DNA of 64,000 nucleotides from Vitreimonas flagellata (GTDB taxonomy: Bacteria; Pseudomonadota; Alphaproteobacteria; Caulobacterales; Aquidulcibacteraceae). Location of the stretch: assembly GCF_004634425.1 (NCBI RefSeq), contig NZ_SBJL01000003.1, positions 310,001-374,000 on the forward strand, read 5' to 3'. This document shows positions 16,760-26,455 of this stretch, in pieces. The translations under genes and the position numbers were made by a program. Each line of letters opens with the position of its first letter. Positions within the stretch are counted from its first letter, which is position 1. The notes beneath the pieces are model-generated. The model was not told where the DNA came from and searched no databases. It was given only the letters and a program-made list of their open reading frames with translations.

Positions 16760-17098
16760 TTAGTTCGACGCTTGCTGCGTGACGGGCGCAGCGTCGCCGT
16801 TGCAGCGCGCGAGTTCGTCGGCGGTGAGTTCAGCGCCTTCGGGGCCGTAGGCGCTGACGCGCACGCCGGCTTCACGGACGAATTGGCGGCAGGCGCGAAC
16901 GCTGGCGGCGTGCTGGGCGCGGGCGCGGCAGGTGTCGCCTTCGCAGGTCCAGATCGTGTTTTGCGTGATGTATTGCGTGCGTTCGGCGACCGGCGTGTCC
17001 AGCTTCACGGTGAAAACACCGGCGTCGCGGGCGTAAGCCGCGCCGACGAGGGCGGTCGAGGCGAGCGCCGCCACGACGACAGATTTGATGATATTCAT
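16760..17098 (-). CDS. CC_3452-family small secreted protein
   Basis: The product has 112 residues with a signal peptide ending AAYA. The mature part has the pattern FTVKLDTPVAERTQYITQ, TIWTCEGDTCRA, and VRACRQFVREAGVRVSAYG ... LTADELARCNG, which matches my memory of the CC_3452 family of Caulobacterales and Sphingomonadales. Four cysteines would allow two disulfides. The function is unknown. It has its own transcription unit. Confidence 0.75.
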   Translation of the reverse strand: MNIIKSVVVAALASTALVGAAYARDAGVFTVKLDTPVAERTQYITQNTIWTCEGDTCRARAQHAASVRACRQFVREAGVRVSAYGPEGAELTADELARCNGDAAPVTQQASN

Positions 17099-17362
17099 GA
17101 GCGATTACCCCTGGTGATCGCGCTTCTGGGGAGGAGCGCAGGGGCACAATGCCGGGCGGCGTCGGGGCTGACAAGAGAAAATTGAAGGAAACGAAAAATA
17201 TTCACTGGATAGTGATTACGGGCGCGTAAGGCGGGGCTATGGGGCTCCGCCCTTATGGTCAAAAAAGCCCAACCGCGTTTCTGCAGAGTGCGCTAGTAAG
17301 GGCGTCTTGCTGTGGCGCGCGCGCGGGGATGGCGCGCGTGAAAAGGCGGAGGGGATCAGGCC

Positions 17363-18508
17363 ATGACTTTGTACAAGTTCGGCGTGGGCGTGGTGCTCGC
17401 GGTGGCGATGACGGGCGTACTGACGATGAGCGCGCTCGTGTTCAGCTCGCGCGATTTCCAATTCGGCGTGGCGCAGATTTCGCCGTCGACCAATGGGCTG
17501 ATCTCGTTCGCGCAACTCGAAGAGGTCGATCGCCAGGTGCAGGAGATCGAAGCGGAGTCCGCGGGGCCGCGCGGTGAGCAGTTGCAGATCGAACAACAAA
17601 TCGCGACGCTAGATGCGGAAACGCAAACGGCCGAAGCGAACGCGAACGACGCGCGCGCGGCTATGGTCGGCGCGATCGCGGAAATTGAAACGCGCGCCAA
17701 TGTCGCCACCGCCGAAAGCGCGGCCGCGGATATGAGCGCGCAGGGCTTGTCGCAACGGATCAATGCGTTGGCGTCGCGGCCGGGCTTGCCGCCGGCGGAT
17801 CAGCAAGGCGTGGCGCAGCTGCAGGCGCAAGTGCAGCAGCTCGCAAGCCAAGAGGAGAATTTGGACGATCGCGGCGCGGAGCGTGCGCAATTGGTGGCGC
17901 GTCAGCGTTTGGTGGCGGGGCAAGTGGCGGAAGCCAACCGCCGCGTGTTCGCGCTGCAGCAGACGGTGGTGCCAGACTATGAGCATTTCACGCGCGTGCG
18001 TGGTGAAGCGCATGCGCTGGCGGCGATGAGTCCGTTGGGTGTGAGCGCGTTCTTGGCGCAGGGGCATCCGGCGTTGTTGTCGACGGTGCTGGTGTTGCTG
18101 ATGGGCGCGCTGGGCTCTTTGCTCTATCTTTTCCCAGCGTATCTCAATCGGCCTGAGCCGGTGACGATGGCCGAGATCGTGGTGCGCCTGATCTTCGGCA
18201 TGTGCGCCGCACTCGCGTTCTATGTGTTGGCCAACGCGGCGATCGCGGGCTTCTCGATCGCATCTTCGGTGCAGCAGGCGACGACGTCGTCGATGCTCAA
18301 TCCGTTCACGGTGTCCCTGGTCGGGATCGTGGCCGGCGTGTTGTCGGAAGACATCGCCAAATGGATCCAGGATCGCGGCCGTGGGATTTTCACCCAGGGC
18401 GGCGGGAGCGCGCCGGCGCCGAGCACAGCGGCTGCGCCAGCGTCCTCGAACAACAACGATGACGGCCCGCCCGGCGGGGGGCTCGTGAACAATCAGGCCA
18501 TTTCTTGA
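17363..18508 (+). CDS. Coiled-coil membrane protein of unknown function
   Basis: The product has 381 residues. One membrane helix lies at the N-terminus (about 5-28), then about 170 residues of Gln/Ala/Glu-rich coiled coil (50-220) on one side of the membrane, then three membrane helices (about 232-252, 268-290, 312-332), and a Pro/Ala/Asn-rich tail. I do not recognise the family. The arrangement would suit a scaffold or envelope-sensing protein. The next gene downstream, a thiolase, is 92 bases away and seems unrelated. Confidence 0.75.
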   Translation: MTLYKFGVGVVLAVAMTGVLTMSALVFSSRDFQFGVAQISPSTNGLISFAQLEEVDRQVQEIEAESAGPRGEQLQIEQQIATLDAETQTAEANANDARAAMVGAIAEIETRANVATAESAAADMSAQGLSQRINALASRPGLPPADQQGVAQLQAQVQQLASQEENLDDRGAERAQLVARQRLVAGQVAEANRRVFALQQTVVPDYEHFTRVRGEAHALAAMSPLGVSAFLAQGHPALLSTVLVLLMGALGSLLYLFPAYLNRPEPVTMAEIVVRLIFGMCAALAFYVLANAAIAGFSIASSVQQATTSSMLNPFTVSLVGIVAGVLSEDIAKWIQDRGRGIFTQGGGSAPAPSTAAAPASSNNNDDGPPGGGLVNNQAIS

Positions 18509-18600
18509 GCTAAAGCGCGGCAGCACAGCGCGGCTCGGGCTCTTTCGCAGCAGCGAAGGGGCGTCTAGGGTGCGCGCCGAAAACACTTGAGGAGACGCCG

Positions 18601-19791
<1,191 letters not shown>

Positions 19792-19819
19792 GAGCTGAAC
19801 ACTCAAGGGGGCGCGTGAG

Positions 19820-20431
19820 ATGAAGCGGATGATCCTCGCCGGATTGGCGGCTCTTGGCTTGGCGTTGGCTGCGTGCGGCCAGCAGCAACAAGCGCCGACC
19901 AGCGGCGAGGAGACGCCTGCCGCGCAAGCGCCCACGCTCAACACCAATATCGGTCCAGACGGCGCGGCGGGCATTTCCACCGCGCTGTCGATGGATGTGG
20001 CGAGCGTGCGTGCGGCGGCGCCGCTCTATGACGTGGCGCTGGTGGAAGACCAGGTCGAAGGTGAACCCTTCATGGCGATCACGCTCTCCTCGGCTGGCGA
20101 AGAAATATTCCGCGCCTTACCGACGGCAGACGGCCGCCACATCCATTCGATCGTGACGCGCGCCACGCAGGCGCACAGCCCCACGCAAGAAGTGGTGGGC
20201 GCCGCACGCTTCGCCGTGGCGCCGCCCGAGCAGGTGGAATTCTGTGGCGCAGAGCTTGTGGACGGCAGTCCAGGCTTTGCATGCTCCACCGCCGAGGACG
20301 GTAATTTTTGGCGCGTCTATAAGGCGCCGGAAGGCTATGACGGTCCGAGCGATCCGTTCGACGCGATCGATCCGGACGTGCTGCACGATTCCGTATTGGT
20401 CGAAATGCGCTGGATCGCGCCGCGCGTTTAA
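19820..20431 (+). CDS. Lipoprotein, possibly DUF1131-like
   Basis: The product has 203 residues with a signal peptide and lipobox (LALAAC). The mature domain begins IGPDGAAGISTALSMDVASVRAAAPLYDV and includes IFRALPTADGRHIHSIV, a pattern that reminds me of DUF1131 (RpoE-regulated lipoprotein) but I am not sure. Cys at FCGAE and FACST could pair. The gap to the thiolase is 28 bases, so it may be co-transcribed. It meets the hotdog gene end to end at 20431/20439. Confidence 0.7.
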   Translation: MKRMILAGLAALGLALAACGQQQQAPTSGEETPAAQAPTLNTNIGPDGAAGISTALSMDVASVRAAAPLYDVALVEDQVEGEPFMAITLSSAGEEIFRALPTADGRHIHSIVTRATQAHSPTQEVVGAARFAVAPPEQVEFCGAELVDGSPGFACSTAEDGNFWRVYKAPEGYDGPSDPFDAIDPDVLHDSVLVEMRWIAPRV

Positions 20432-20438
20432 GGGCGCG

Positions 20439-20681
20439 CTATTCCGCTATTTTGTGCACGCTGGAGGCCGCGGCGATGCGCGCGCCGCCAGCCGAAAAGA
20501 GTTCGGCTTCCACGAACATGAGCGTCCGCGTTTGACGCGCGATGCGGGTGCGGATTTCGCCGAGGGCTGCATCGTCCGTCAGCGTCATTTCCATCGACAC
20601 GAGTTTGGCGCCGGCGCGTTCGGCGCGCGCGGCGGCGTTCAATGCTTCAGCAAATTGCGCCGCGATTTGAGCTTCGCTCAT
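20439..20681 (-). CDS. Small hotdog-fold (PaaI-like) protein
   Basis: The product has only 80 residues. The segment VSMEMTLTDDAALGEIRTRIARQTRTLMFVEAEL looks like the central sheet of a hotdog-fold thioesterase, with the closing strand GARIAAASSVHKI. A full hotdog is 120 to 140 residues, so the N-terminal helix half is missing and this is either a minimal form or a truncation. The ATG overlaps the ppa stop in an ATGA arrangement, so it depends on ppa for translation. No catalytic residue can be named. Confidence 0.6.
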   Translation of the reverse strand: MSEAQIAAQFAEALNAAARAERAGAKLVSMEMTLTDDAALGEIRTRIARQTRTLMFVEAELFSAGGARIAAASSVHKIAE

Positions 20682-21202
20682 TGGGCGCGCTTCACCGCGG
20701 CCATGATGCGCTCGTGCGCGACTTCGACGGCGGCCCATTCGCCGACGCTCGCCATCTTGCCGGGTTCGAGATCTTTGTAGTGGGTGAAGAAGTGGCCGAT
20801 CTGCGCGACGAGCAGCGGCGGCAGATCTTCGTGCGTCTTCACGTCGGCGTAGAAGGGGTTCAGCGCATCGACGGGCACGGCGAGGATTTTTTCGTCTTCG
20901 CCTTTTTCGTCGCTCATCAGCAGCACGCCGACGGGGCGGGCGCGGATCACGGCGCCGGCGACAACAGGCATGGGAGTGACGACCAGAATGTCGATCGGGT
21001 CGCCGTCATCGCCGAGCGTGTTCGGGATGAAGCCGTAATTGCTCGGATACAACATCGACGTGTGCAGGAAGCGATCCACGAACAGCGCGCCGGAGCGTTC
21101 GTCCAACTCATACTTTACCGGCAAACCGCCCTGCGGGATTTCGATGAAGGCGTTGACCTCGTGCGGCGGGTTTCTGCCCGGCGGAATAAATCGAACGTCC
21201 AT
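20678..21202 (-). CDS. ppa: Inorganic pyrophosphatase
   Basis: The product has 174 residues, normal for family I pyrophosphatase. It hydrolyses PPi to phosphate with Mg2+, pulling biosynthetic reactions forward. Seen: KYELDERSGALFVDR, YPSNYGFIPNT, the signature GDDGDPIDILV with metal-binding Asp residues, and the C-terminal HFFTHYKDLEPGK. It is the first gene of a two-gene unit with the small hotdog ORF. Confidence 0.96.
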   Translation of the reverse strand: MDVRFIPPGRNPPHEVNAFIEIPQGGLPVKYELDERSGALFVDRFLHTSMLYPSNYGFIPNTLGDDGDPIDILVVTPMPVVAGAVIRARPVGVLLMSDEKGEDEKILAVPVDALNPFYADVKTHEDLPPLLVAQIGHFFTHYKDLEPGKMASVGEWAAVEVAHERIMAAVKRAQ

Positions 21203-21224
21203 AGCGCCACTCTTTCAGAACTGC

Positions 21225-21258
21225 CGTCATCCGGCCCGCCCAAGGGGCCGGGATGACG
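21225..21258. repeat. Repeat family 2, short copy
   Basis: CGTCATCCGGCCC-GCCCAAG-GGGCCGGGATGACG is a compact inverted repeat, with only the outer arms of family 2. It lies between the ppa start and the dienoyl-isomerase-like stop. Confidence 0.7.
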
Positions 21259-21283
21259 GCGCTTAAAGCATCGGCGTGTTAAA

Positions 21284-22126
21284 TCACATCTTCTTCTTCA
21301 GCGGCGCCAGGTCTGCGAAATTGGGCGCCCGTTTTTGCGCCTTGGCGGCGAAAGCTTCCATCATGTGCGGGGGCGCGAACATGCCAGCTTGCCAGGTGGC
21401 GATGTAATCGAGGCCGTCGGCGATGGTATGGTCGCGCGCGTAATTGATCATGCGCTTGGAGCCAGCGACCGCGACCGGCGCTTTCGCGGCGATCTCGGCG
21501 GCGATCTCCATCACGTGCGCCAGCATCGCCTCTTGCGACGGGAAGGTCTCGTTGACGAGGCCGATTTCCTTGGCGCGTTGCGCGGGCAGGCGCCGACCCG
21601 CGTAAGCAAGCTCGCGCACCCAACCTTCGGGGATGAGTTTGCAGAGGCGCGGGAAGGTGCCGACGTCGGCGGTCATGCCGATATTGATTTCTTGGATTTG
21701 GAAGAACGCGTCTTCGGTTGCGTAGCGGATGTCGCACGCGGACACGAAATCGACGCCGCCGCCGATGCAGCCGCCCTGGATCGCGACCAGCACCGGCATG
21801 CGCGCATTGTCCAAGCAATTGAAACTGCCCTGTAGCGTCAGCACGAATTGCCGGAAGGCTTCAGCGCGCGAATAGGGGTCGCCGCCGCTTGCGCCCACGC
21901 CTTCGCCGTCGGTGAAGACGGAAAGATCCATACCGGCGGTGAAGTGCTTGCCGGTGGAGGAAATGACGATGACGCGCGCTTTGGCGTGATCGTCGATGTC
22001 ATGCACAAGCGCCGGCAATTCGTTCCAGAATGCGCGCGGCATGGAATTCATCGCCTCGGGCCGATTGAGCACGATGTGGGCGATGTTGTTCTCGATGCTG
22101 AGCTTGAAGCAGGTGGTTTCCGTCAT
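21284..22126 (-). CDS. Crotonase, delta3,5-delta2,4-dienoyl-CoA isomerase-like
   Basis: The product has 280 residues. The segment GGGVDFVSACDIRYATEDAF followed by QEINIGMTADVGT closely follows the eukaryotic ECH1 peroxisomal/mitochondrial dienoyl-CoA isomerase. Its three acidic catalytic positions are all present and correctly spaced: Asp126, Glu146 and Asp154 (spacing 20 and 8). This distinguishes it from ordinary enoyl-CoA hydratases. It would help degrade fatty acids with odd-position double bonds. It appears to be alone in its transcription unit, with the start 15 bases after a purine-rich GGAGC. Confidence 0.88.
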   Translation of the reverse strand: MTETTCFKLSIENNIAHIVLNRPEAMNSMPRAFWNELPALVHDIDDHAKARVIVISSTGKHFTAGMDLSVFTDGEGVGASGGDPYSRAEAFRQFVLTLQGSFNCLDNARMPVLVAIQGGCIGGGVDFVSACDIRYATEDAFFQIQEINIGMTADVGTFPRLCKLIPEGWVRELAYAGRRLPAQRAKEIGLVNETFPSQEAMLAHVMEIAAEIAAKAPVAVAGSKRMINYARDHTIADGLDYIATWQAGMFAPPHMMEAFAAKAQKRAPNFADLAPLKKKM

Positions 22127-22244
22127 GGCGTTTGCTCCCTGAGCGGGAGGTTAGCACGGGCGGAAAGCGCGGTCGCCGGTGTCGCTACGCGAAGCAAGCA
22201 TCGACGCCGCTATGGGCGTGGCGTAAACTTCCGGTGAGGACGCC

Positions 22245-22397
22245 ATGCAGCACCCGAAAACACTCCAGCGCCTAGCAGGTTTGATCGCCAAACCGAAAAC
22301 GCCTGTCTCGCTTGAAAAGATGGACGAGGCTATCGCCGCCGGCGTTGCGCAGCAGAAGTCGACCAGTTCGACGCGTCGTAAGCGCAAATGGTCGTGA
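22245..22397 (+). CDS. Small ORF, 50 residues, AbrB-antitoxin-tail-like
   Basis: The ORF starts with ATG after GGTGAGGA at a good distance. It encodes MQHPKTLQRLAGLI, then PVSLEKMDEAIAAGVAQQ, then a basic tail RRKRKW. The middle looks like the C-terminal tail of AbrB/VapB-type antitoxins (SLEEMDEAIARGA). The DNA-binding half is missing, and the frame upstream is closed by a stop at 22224. It may be an antitoxin relic or an independent small basic protein. No toxin gene is adjacent. Confidence 0.4.
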   Translation: MQHPKTLQRLAGLIAKPKTPVSLEKMDEAIAAGVAQQKSTSSTRRKRKWS

Positions 22398-22404
22398 TGC
22401 GAGG

Positions 22405-22860
22405 CTAAGGCCGTAGTCGCTCGTGTAGCGCGGGGATCTCCATGAGTGCGGCGGAGCCGTACCAGGGATAGGCTTCGTAGGCGAAGACGCCGGCTTCAAC
22501 GGCTGGATCGGTGGCGACGAGAGCGGCGGCTTCTTCGATCGTGCTGACGGTGAAAATGAAGATGCCGCGATACTGACGCTCATTGGCGCCGAGGGGGCCG
22601 GCGACGACGAGGCGGCCTTCGTCGGCGAGGCGGTTGATGTTGGCCATGTGGCCGTTGAAGAGGCGCGTACGCTCTTCGTCGGAGAGGTTCGTGGCGGGGC
22701 CGGTTTTCAAGATGACGAGCACGTATTGGCGCATGCCGCGCTCGTCGGCGCCGACGCGTTGGGCGAGCGCTGCGTCGTAGCCGCTTGGTGCGGGCGGCGC
22801 GGCGGGCGCTGTGGCGCAGGCGAGAAGCGCGCTGCAGAGGGCGAGGGCGGCGAGGCGCAT
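22405..22860 (-). CDS. Secreted YciI-like lipoprotein
   Basis: The product has 151 residues. After a signal peptide and lipobox (ALLAC), the domain QYVLVILKTGP ... FNGHMANINRLADEGRLVVAGPLG ... RGIFIFTVSTIEEAAALVATDPAV is that of the YciI-like (dimeric alpha-beta barrel) family. Most YciI proteins are cytoplasmic; this one is exported. The His and Asp residues used in cytoplasmic YciI proteins are partly present (HMANI). The substrate is unknown. Confidence 0.8.
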   Translation of the reverse strand: MRLAALALCSALLACATAPAAPPAPSGYDAALAQRVGADERGMRQYVLVILKTGPATNLSDEERTRLFNGHMANINRLADEGRLVVAGPLGANERQYRGIFIFTVSTIEEAAALVATDPAVEAGVFAYEAYPWYGSAALMEIPALHERLRP

Positions 22861-22904
22861 GATTGTGCTCCGTTTCACGCGCCTAAAGGGTGGGCGCCGG
22901 CTAT

Positions 22905-23042
22905 TCAACGAGCTGTTATGAGCCAGGCGTCGCTGCCGAGTGCGAACGTGTTGAGGATTACGCTTCCGCCAACGAACAGCAGAACAAAGCCAACACAAAG
23001 TATCGCGGGAGAAAGTGAGGCAATCTTATTGGTCAGGCGCAT
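22905..23042 (-). CDS. Small single-span membrane protein (45 residues)
   Basis: The ORF encodes MRLTNKIASLSPAI, a hydrophobic helix (about residues 12-32, with LCVGFVLLFVGGSVIL) and a short tail ending LITAR. The composition is plausible for a real small membrane protein. The ribosome-binding site is weak (TTTGGGA next to the ATG). The gene lies between the HlyIII and YciI-like genes on the same strand. Not recognised. Confidence 0.35.
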   Translation of the reverse strand: MRLTNKIASLSPAILCVGFVLLFVGGSVILNTFALGSDAWLITAR

Positions 23043-23079
23043 TCCCAAATGCTAGCGAAACCGTAGCCGTACGTCACGC

Positions 23080-23742
23080 TTAAGCGAACACGACGCCCGT
23101 CAGCACGGCGGCGTAGTGCACGCCGGCGGCGGCCATGACGAAGCCGTGCCAGATGGCGCGGCGGAAGGGGAGATTTTCGGCGACGTAGAAGGGGATGCCG
23201 ATCGTGTAGAGGAGGCCGCCAATGGCGAGCAGAATGATGCCGGCGAGCGGCACGCCTTCAACCATCGGCCCCATCGCGGCGACGACGAGCCAGCCCATCA
23301 CCACATAAAAGGCGATCCAGATCTTCTTGCCGATGTTCGGCAGGAAGAGTTTGCCGGCGGCGCCGATGATCGCGAGCGCCCAGATGATGGTGGTCATCGA
23401 GATCGCCCAGGCGCCGTCGAAACGGATCGTGGTGAAGGGCGTGTAGGTGCCCGCGATCATTAGGAAGATGGCGGCGTGGTCGAAGCGGCGCAGCAGCGAT
23501 TTGCGCTTATGGTTCTCGGCCAGATTATAGGCCATCGAGCAGCCGATCATGGTGATGACGCAGATGGCGTACACGCCGACGGCCGCCGCCATGCCGAGCC
23601 CGCCTTGCCAAATGGCGAGGCCGAGGCCCACGCCCACAGCGAAGGTGAACACGCCGAGCGCCACGCCATGCACCCAGCCGTCGACGAGTTTTTCCAGGCG
23701 CGTCGGGTAATGGAGGTTGGGGATCAGGTCAGAGAGCGTCAT
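23080..23742 (-). CDS. Hemolysin III / PAQR family membrane protein
   Basis: The product has 220 residues with seven predicted membrane helices. The PAQR/HlyIII marks are seen: SMAYNLAENHKRKSLLRRFDHAAIFLMIAGTYTPF, with the conserved Asp and His (FDHAAI), and the C-terminal IWHGFVMAAAGVHYAAV with two His residues; these residues bind zinc in PAQR hydrolases. Despite the name, a hemolytic role is doubtful; ceramidase-like or membrane-homeostasis roles are more likely. Monocistronic. Confidence 0.9.
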   Translation of the reverse strand: MTLSDLIPNLHYPTRLEKLVDGWVHGVALGVFTFAVGVGLGLAIWQGGLGMAAAVGVYAICVITMIGCSMAYNLAENHKRKSLLRRFDHAAIFLMIAGTYTPFTTIRFDGAWAISMTTIIWALAIIGAAGKLFLPNIGKKIWIAFYVVMGWLVVAAMGPMVEGVPLAGIILLAIGGLLYTIGIPFYVAENLPFRRAIWHGFVMAAAGVHYAAVLTGVVFA

Positions 23743-23828
23743 CGGAGGGCAGCATGCCGCATTTGTACGGCGGTGTCAGGGCCGGATCGGTCACAGATGG
23801 CGACGAAATGTTGCGCTATGCTGGAACC

Positions 23829-24524
23829 ATGCAGAATCATTTCGCTCGGCGCGTGTTTTTAGCTTCGCTCTTGGCCGCCGCCGCTTCGCCCGCGTTGGCG
23901 CAGCAGCAGCGTATCCTCGATAGCTTGACGCAAGCAGATGCGAGCCGGGGCATTCGCGATGCTTTGGGCTTGGCGGCGATGAACGCGACGACGCGGTTGG
24001 GCCAGCCCAATGGGTTCTGGAATGACGGGCGGGTGCGGATTCCGTTGCCAGGCGTGCTCGGCCAATCGCAGCGCACATTGGCGGGGTTCGGCATGTCGGC
24101 GCCGTTGGACCAATTGCAGGAAAGCCTGAACCACGCCGCCGAACGCACCATGCCGGAGGCGGCGGGGCTGTTCACCAATGCCGTTCGGACAATCACGATT
24201 GGCGATGCGATCGATATCGTGCGCGGCGGCGCCGACAGCGCCACGCGCTATTTACGCGGCCGCACCGAGACGCGGCTGACGACATTGCTGAAGCCGCCGA
24301 TGACGGAGGCGCTGACGCAGTCGGGCGCGTTTACCTTGATGCGCACGGCGCTGCGTGAAGTAGGCCTCGCCAGCATGACGCGCGATCTGCGCACCGAAGT
24401 GATCAATTTCGCGACCACGAAAGCCATCGAAGGCGCCTTCTTTTTCATCGCCGAAGAAGAGCGCGCCATCCGTCGCGATCCGGCGCGGCGCACGACGGAT
24501 ATTCTACGCCGGGTGTTTGGCTAA
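23829..24524 (+). CDS. DUF4197 domain exported protein
   Basis: The product has 231 residues with a Tat-like or Sec signal peptide (RRVFLASLLAAAASPALA). The rest resembles DUF4197: GIRDALGLAAMNATTRLGQPNGFWND, IPLPGVLGQSQ, ESLNHAAERTMPEAAGLF, ISIGDA-type TIGDAIDIVRGGADSATRYL, and the ending EGAFFFIAEEERAIRRDPARRTTDILRRVFG. It would be periplasmic; the function is unknown. An upstream in-frame ATG at 23808 is possible. Confidence 0.82.
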   Translation: MQNHFARRVFLASLLAAAASPALAQQQRILDSLTQADASRGIRDALGLAAMNATTRLGQPNGFWNDGRVRIPLPGVLGQSQRTLAGFGMSAPLDQLQESLNHAAERTMPEAAGLFTNAVRTITIGDAIDIVRGGADSATRYLRGRTETRLTTLLKPPMTEALTQSGAFTLMRTALREVGLASMTRDLRTEVINFATTKAIEGAFFFIAEEERAIRRDPARRTTDILRRVFG

Positions 24525-24595
24525 ATGTTCGCGCGGCAAGCGAGCCATGCTGCGTTGCGCTTGATTGATCGCGGCCGCGTCGTCATGGTCCGCGC

Positions 24596-25522
24596 GTGAC
24601 AGAGAATTCAGATTTTCGCCGCGTAAGCTTTGAGCTGCCGGGCGGGCGCATGGCCGGCATCGCTTTCGGCGCCGAGACGCCGGCGCCCGACATCGTCTTC
24701 ATCCACGCCACCGGCTTTAACGCGCGCACGTATCGTTCGCTGCTCGCGCCTTTGGGCGATCGCTTTCATGTGCTGGCGCTGGACATGCGCGGGCATGGGC
24801 TGACGACGCTGCCGGCGCGCACCTTTGGCTACACGTCGTGGGGGCGCCATCGCGACGATCTGATTGCAGTGCTGGAGCATTTCAACGCGCCGGTGACGCT
24901 CGCGGGCCATTCGATGGGCGGCATCGTCTCGCTGCTGACGGCGGGCCAGCGCACTGATCTTGTTTGCGGGCTGGCGCTGATCGATCCGGTGATCTTGCCG
25001 AGTGCGGGTTACGCCGTGTCGCAAATGCCGTTCGCGCCTTTGATCCAGCGCCACACGATGGGCATGGCGAAGGGCGCTGCGAAACGCCGCTCGGAGTTTG
25101 CCGATCGCGCGAGCGCTGTCGAAGGCTTCACCGGGCGCGGTATCTTCAAGACGTTTCCGCGCGAGGTGATTGAGGATTATGTCGCCGATGGTTTGATCGA
25201 GGACGGCAAAGGGGGCTTCAAGCTCGCGTGCCGGCCCGAATACGAAGCGGCGACCTATTGCGCGCAACGGCATGATCCGTGGGGCGCGCTACGCCGCGTG
25301 ACCGATCCGTTGGTGCTGCTGCGCGCCGAGCGTCAGTCCACGATCTCGGAGGCGGCGATGCATCGGATTGCAGCGCTCAAGCCGGATGCGCGTGTCGCCA
25401 CCGTCGAAGGCGTCGGCCACATGATCCCGATGGAGCGGCCCGATCGCGTGCGTGCGGCCATCGAAAGCGCGCATCTGCTCGCGCGCGCTGGGCGCAAATA
25501 CCACGACGCTTTGGTGCAATAG
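24596..25522 (+). CDS. Alpha/beta-fold hydrolase
   Basis: The product has 308 residues. The nucleophile elbow is AGHSMGG (Ser106), the oxyanion segment IHATGFNA lies after the second strand, and GVGHMIPMERPD near residue 277 holds the catalytic His. The fold resembles esterases, haloalkane dehalogenases and lipases; the substrate is unknown. The GTG start is used because no ATG is in frame near it. It meets the thioesterase gene tail to tail with no gap. Confidence 0.88.
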   Translation: MTENSDFRRVSFELPGGRMAGIAFGAETPAPDIVFIHATGFNARTYRSLLAPLGDRFHVLALDMRGHGLTTLPARTFGYTSWGRHRDDLIAVLEHFNAPVTLAGHSMGGIVSLLTAGQRTDLVCGLALIDPVILPSAGYAVSQMPFAPLIQRHTMGMAKGAAKRRSEFADRASAVEGFTGRGIFKTFPREVIEDYVADGLIEDGKGGFKLACRPEYEAATYCAQRHDPWGALRRVTDPLVLLRAERQSTISEAAMHRIAALKPDARVATVEGVGHMIPMERPDRVRAAIESAHLLARAGRKYHDALVQ

Positions 25523-26455
25523 CTAGATCTCGAGCGCGACCAAGCGCTTTTCCATCCGCGCGCGCACTTCGGGGCTCGCGGTGATCGTCTTGCGCGTGGC
25601 GATGTCGAATGTGAGCGCGGTGACTTCCATGCTCATCCAGGTTTTGCCGCTGGCTGGATCGCAGAGCCAGTGCACCAGGCGCAGCGTCTTTTCGCCAACC
25701 TCGATGATGCCGGAATAGATTTCGATCAGATCGCCGGGGCGCGGCCATTGGCGATAGATGTAGCGCGCCTCAACAACGGCGCCGGCGGGGGCCGCGCCTT
25801 TGCCAGCGGCCGCATCCGCGCGCCATTGCGCGAGCAGGTTCGGCACGGAATCCGATACGCGCCCCATCAAATGATCGAAGCGCATGCGGCCGAACGTGTC
25901 GCAATGCTCGGCGAGCACCATCGCGCCGCCGATGCGCAATGCGCCAAGTTCAATCGCACGATCGCGGCTGGCTTCGCCGGGCGCCTTCGTCACGTCGACA
26001 GAGCGCGGCTTGGCGTGTGCAGGTAATTCGACCTGCAGGCGTTTCGCAGCATCGCGCGTCCGCGGCGACCAGCCGAAGGGGCGGAAATCGCGCGTGTCCG
26101 TGTGCGCGACTTTGAGTGTGAAGCTTGAGGACGAAGCGCCGTCCGCGTGGCGCATGTCGAGGCAGAATTTGGCGTCGGTTTCGCCCATCTCGGCCACGCC
26201 GCCATGCATGACGAGCGGCGCGCCGGGTAGCGCTTCCTTGTTGAAGCGCACATGCAATTCGAGCGGCGTCAGCGTCGAGGCCGCCGCGCTCGTGAAAGCG
26301 CGCGGCAGTTCTAGCGCATGCGCCATGTGAGCCAGCCCGATATAGGCGCGCTCGAGATGGAAGCGGATATTGAGATGGCCGCCGTCGTCGCATTCCCACG
26401 TATTGACGCTGCCCTGATAGAGCGGCGCGGGCAGAGGCGCAGGCGGATTGCTCAT
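25523..26455 (-). CDS. Double-hotdog thioesterase-family protein
   Basis: The product has 310 residues made of two hotdog halves. The N-terminal half has WECDDGGHLNIRFHLERAYIGLAHM, typical of the 4-hydroxybenzoyl-CoA thioesterase fold; the second has FDHLMGRVSDSVPNLL and RYIYRQWPRPGDLIEIYSG. It likely hydrolyses acyl-CoA or acyl-ACP. It overlaps the Fur-family gene by four bases (ATGA), so the two are co-translated. Confidence 0.82.
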   Translation of the reverse strand: MSNPPAPLPAPLYQGSVNTWECDDGGHLNIRFHLERAYIGLAHMAHALELPRAFTSAAASTLTPLELHVRFNKEALPGAPLVMHGGVAEMGETDAKFCLDMRHADGASSSSFTLKVAHTDTRDFRPFGWSPRTRDAAKRLQVELPAHAKPRSVDVTKAPGEASRDRAIELGALRIGGAMVLAEHCDTFGRMRFDHLMGRVSDSVPNLLAQWRADAAAGKGAAPAGAVVEARYIYRQWPRPGDLIEIYSGIIEVGEKTLRLVHWLCDPASGKTWMSMEVTALTFDIATRKTITASPEVRARMEKRLVALEI

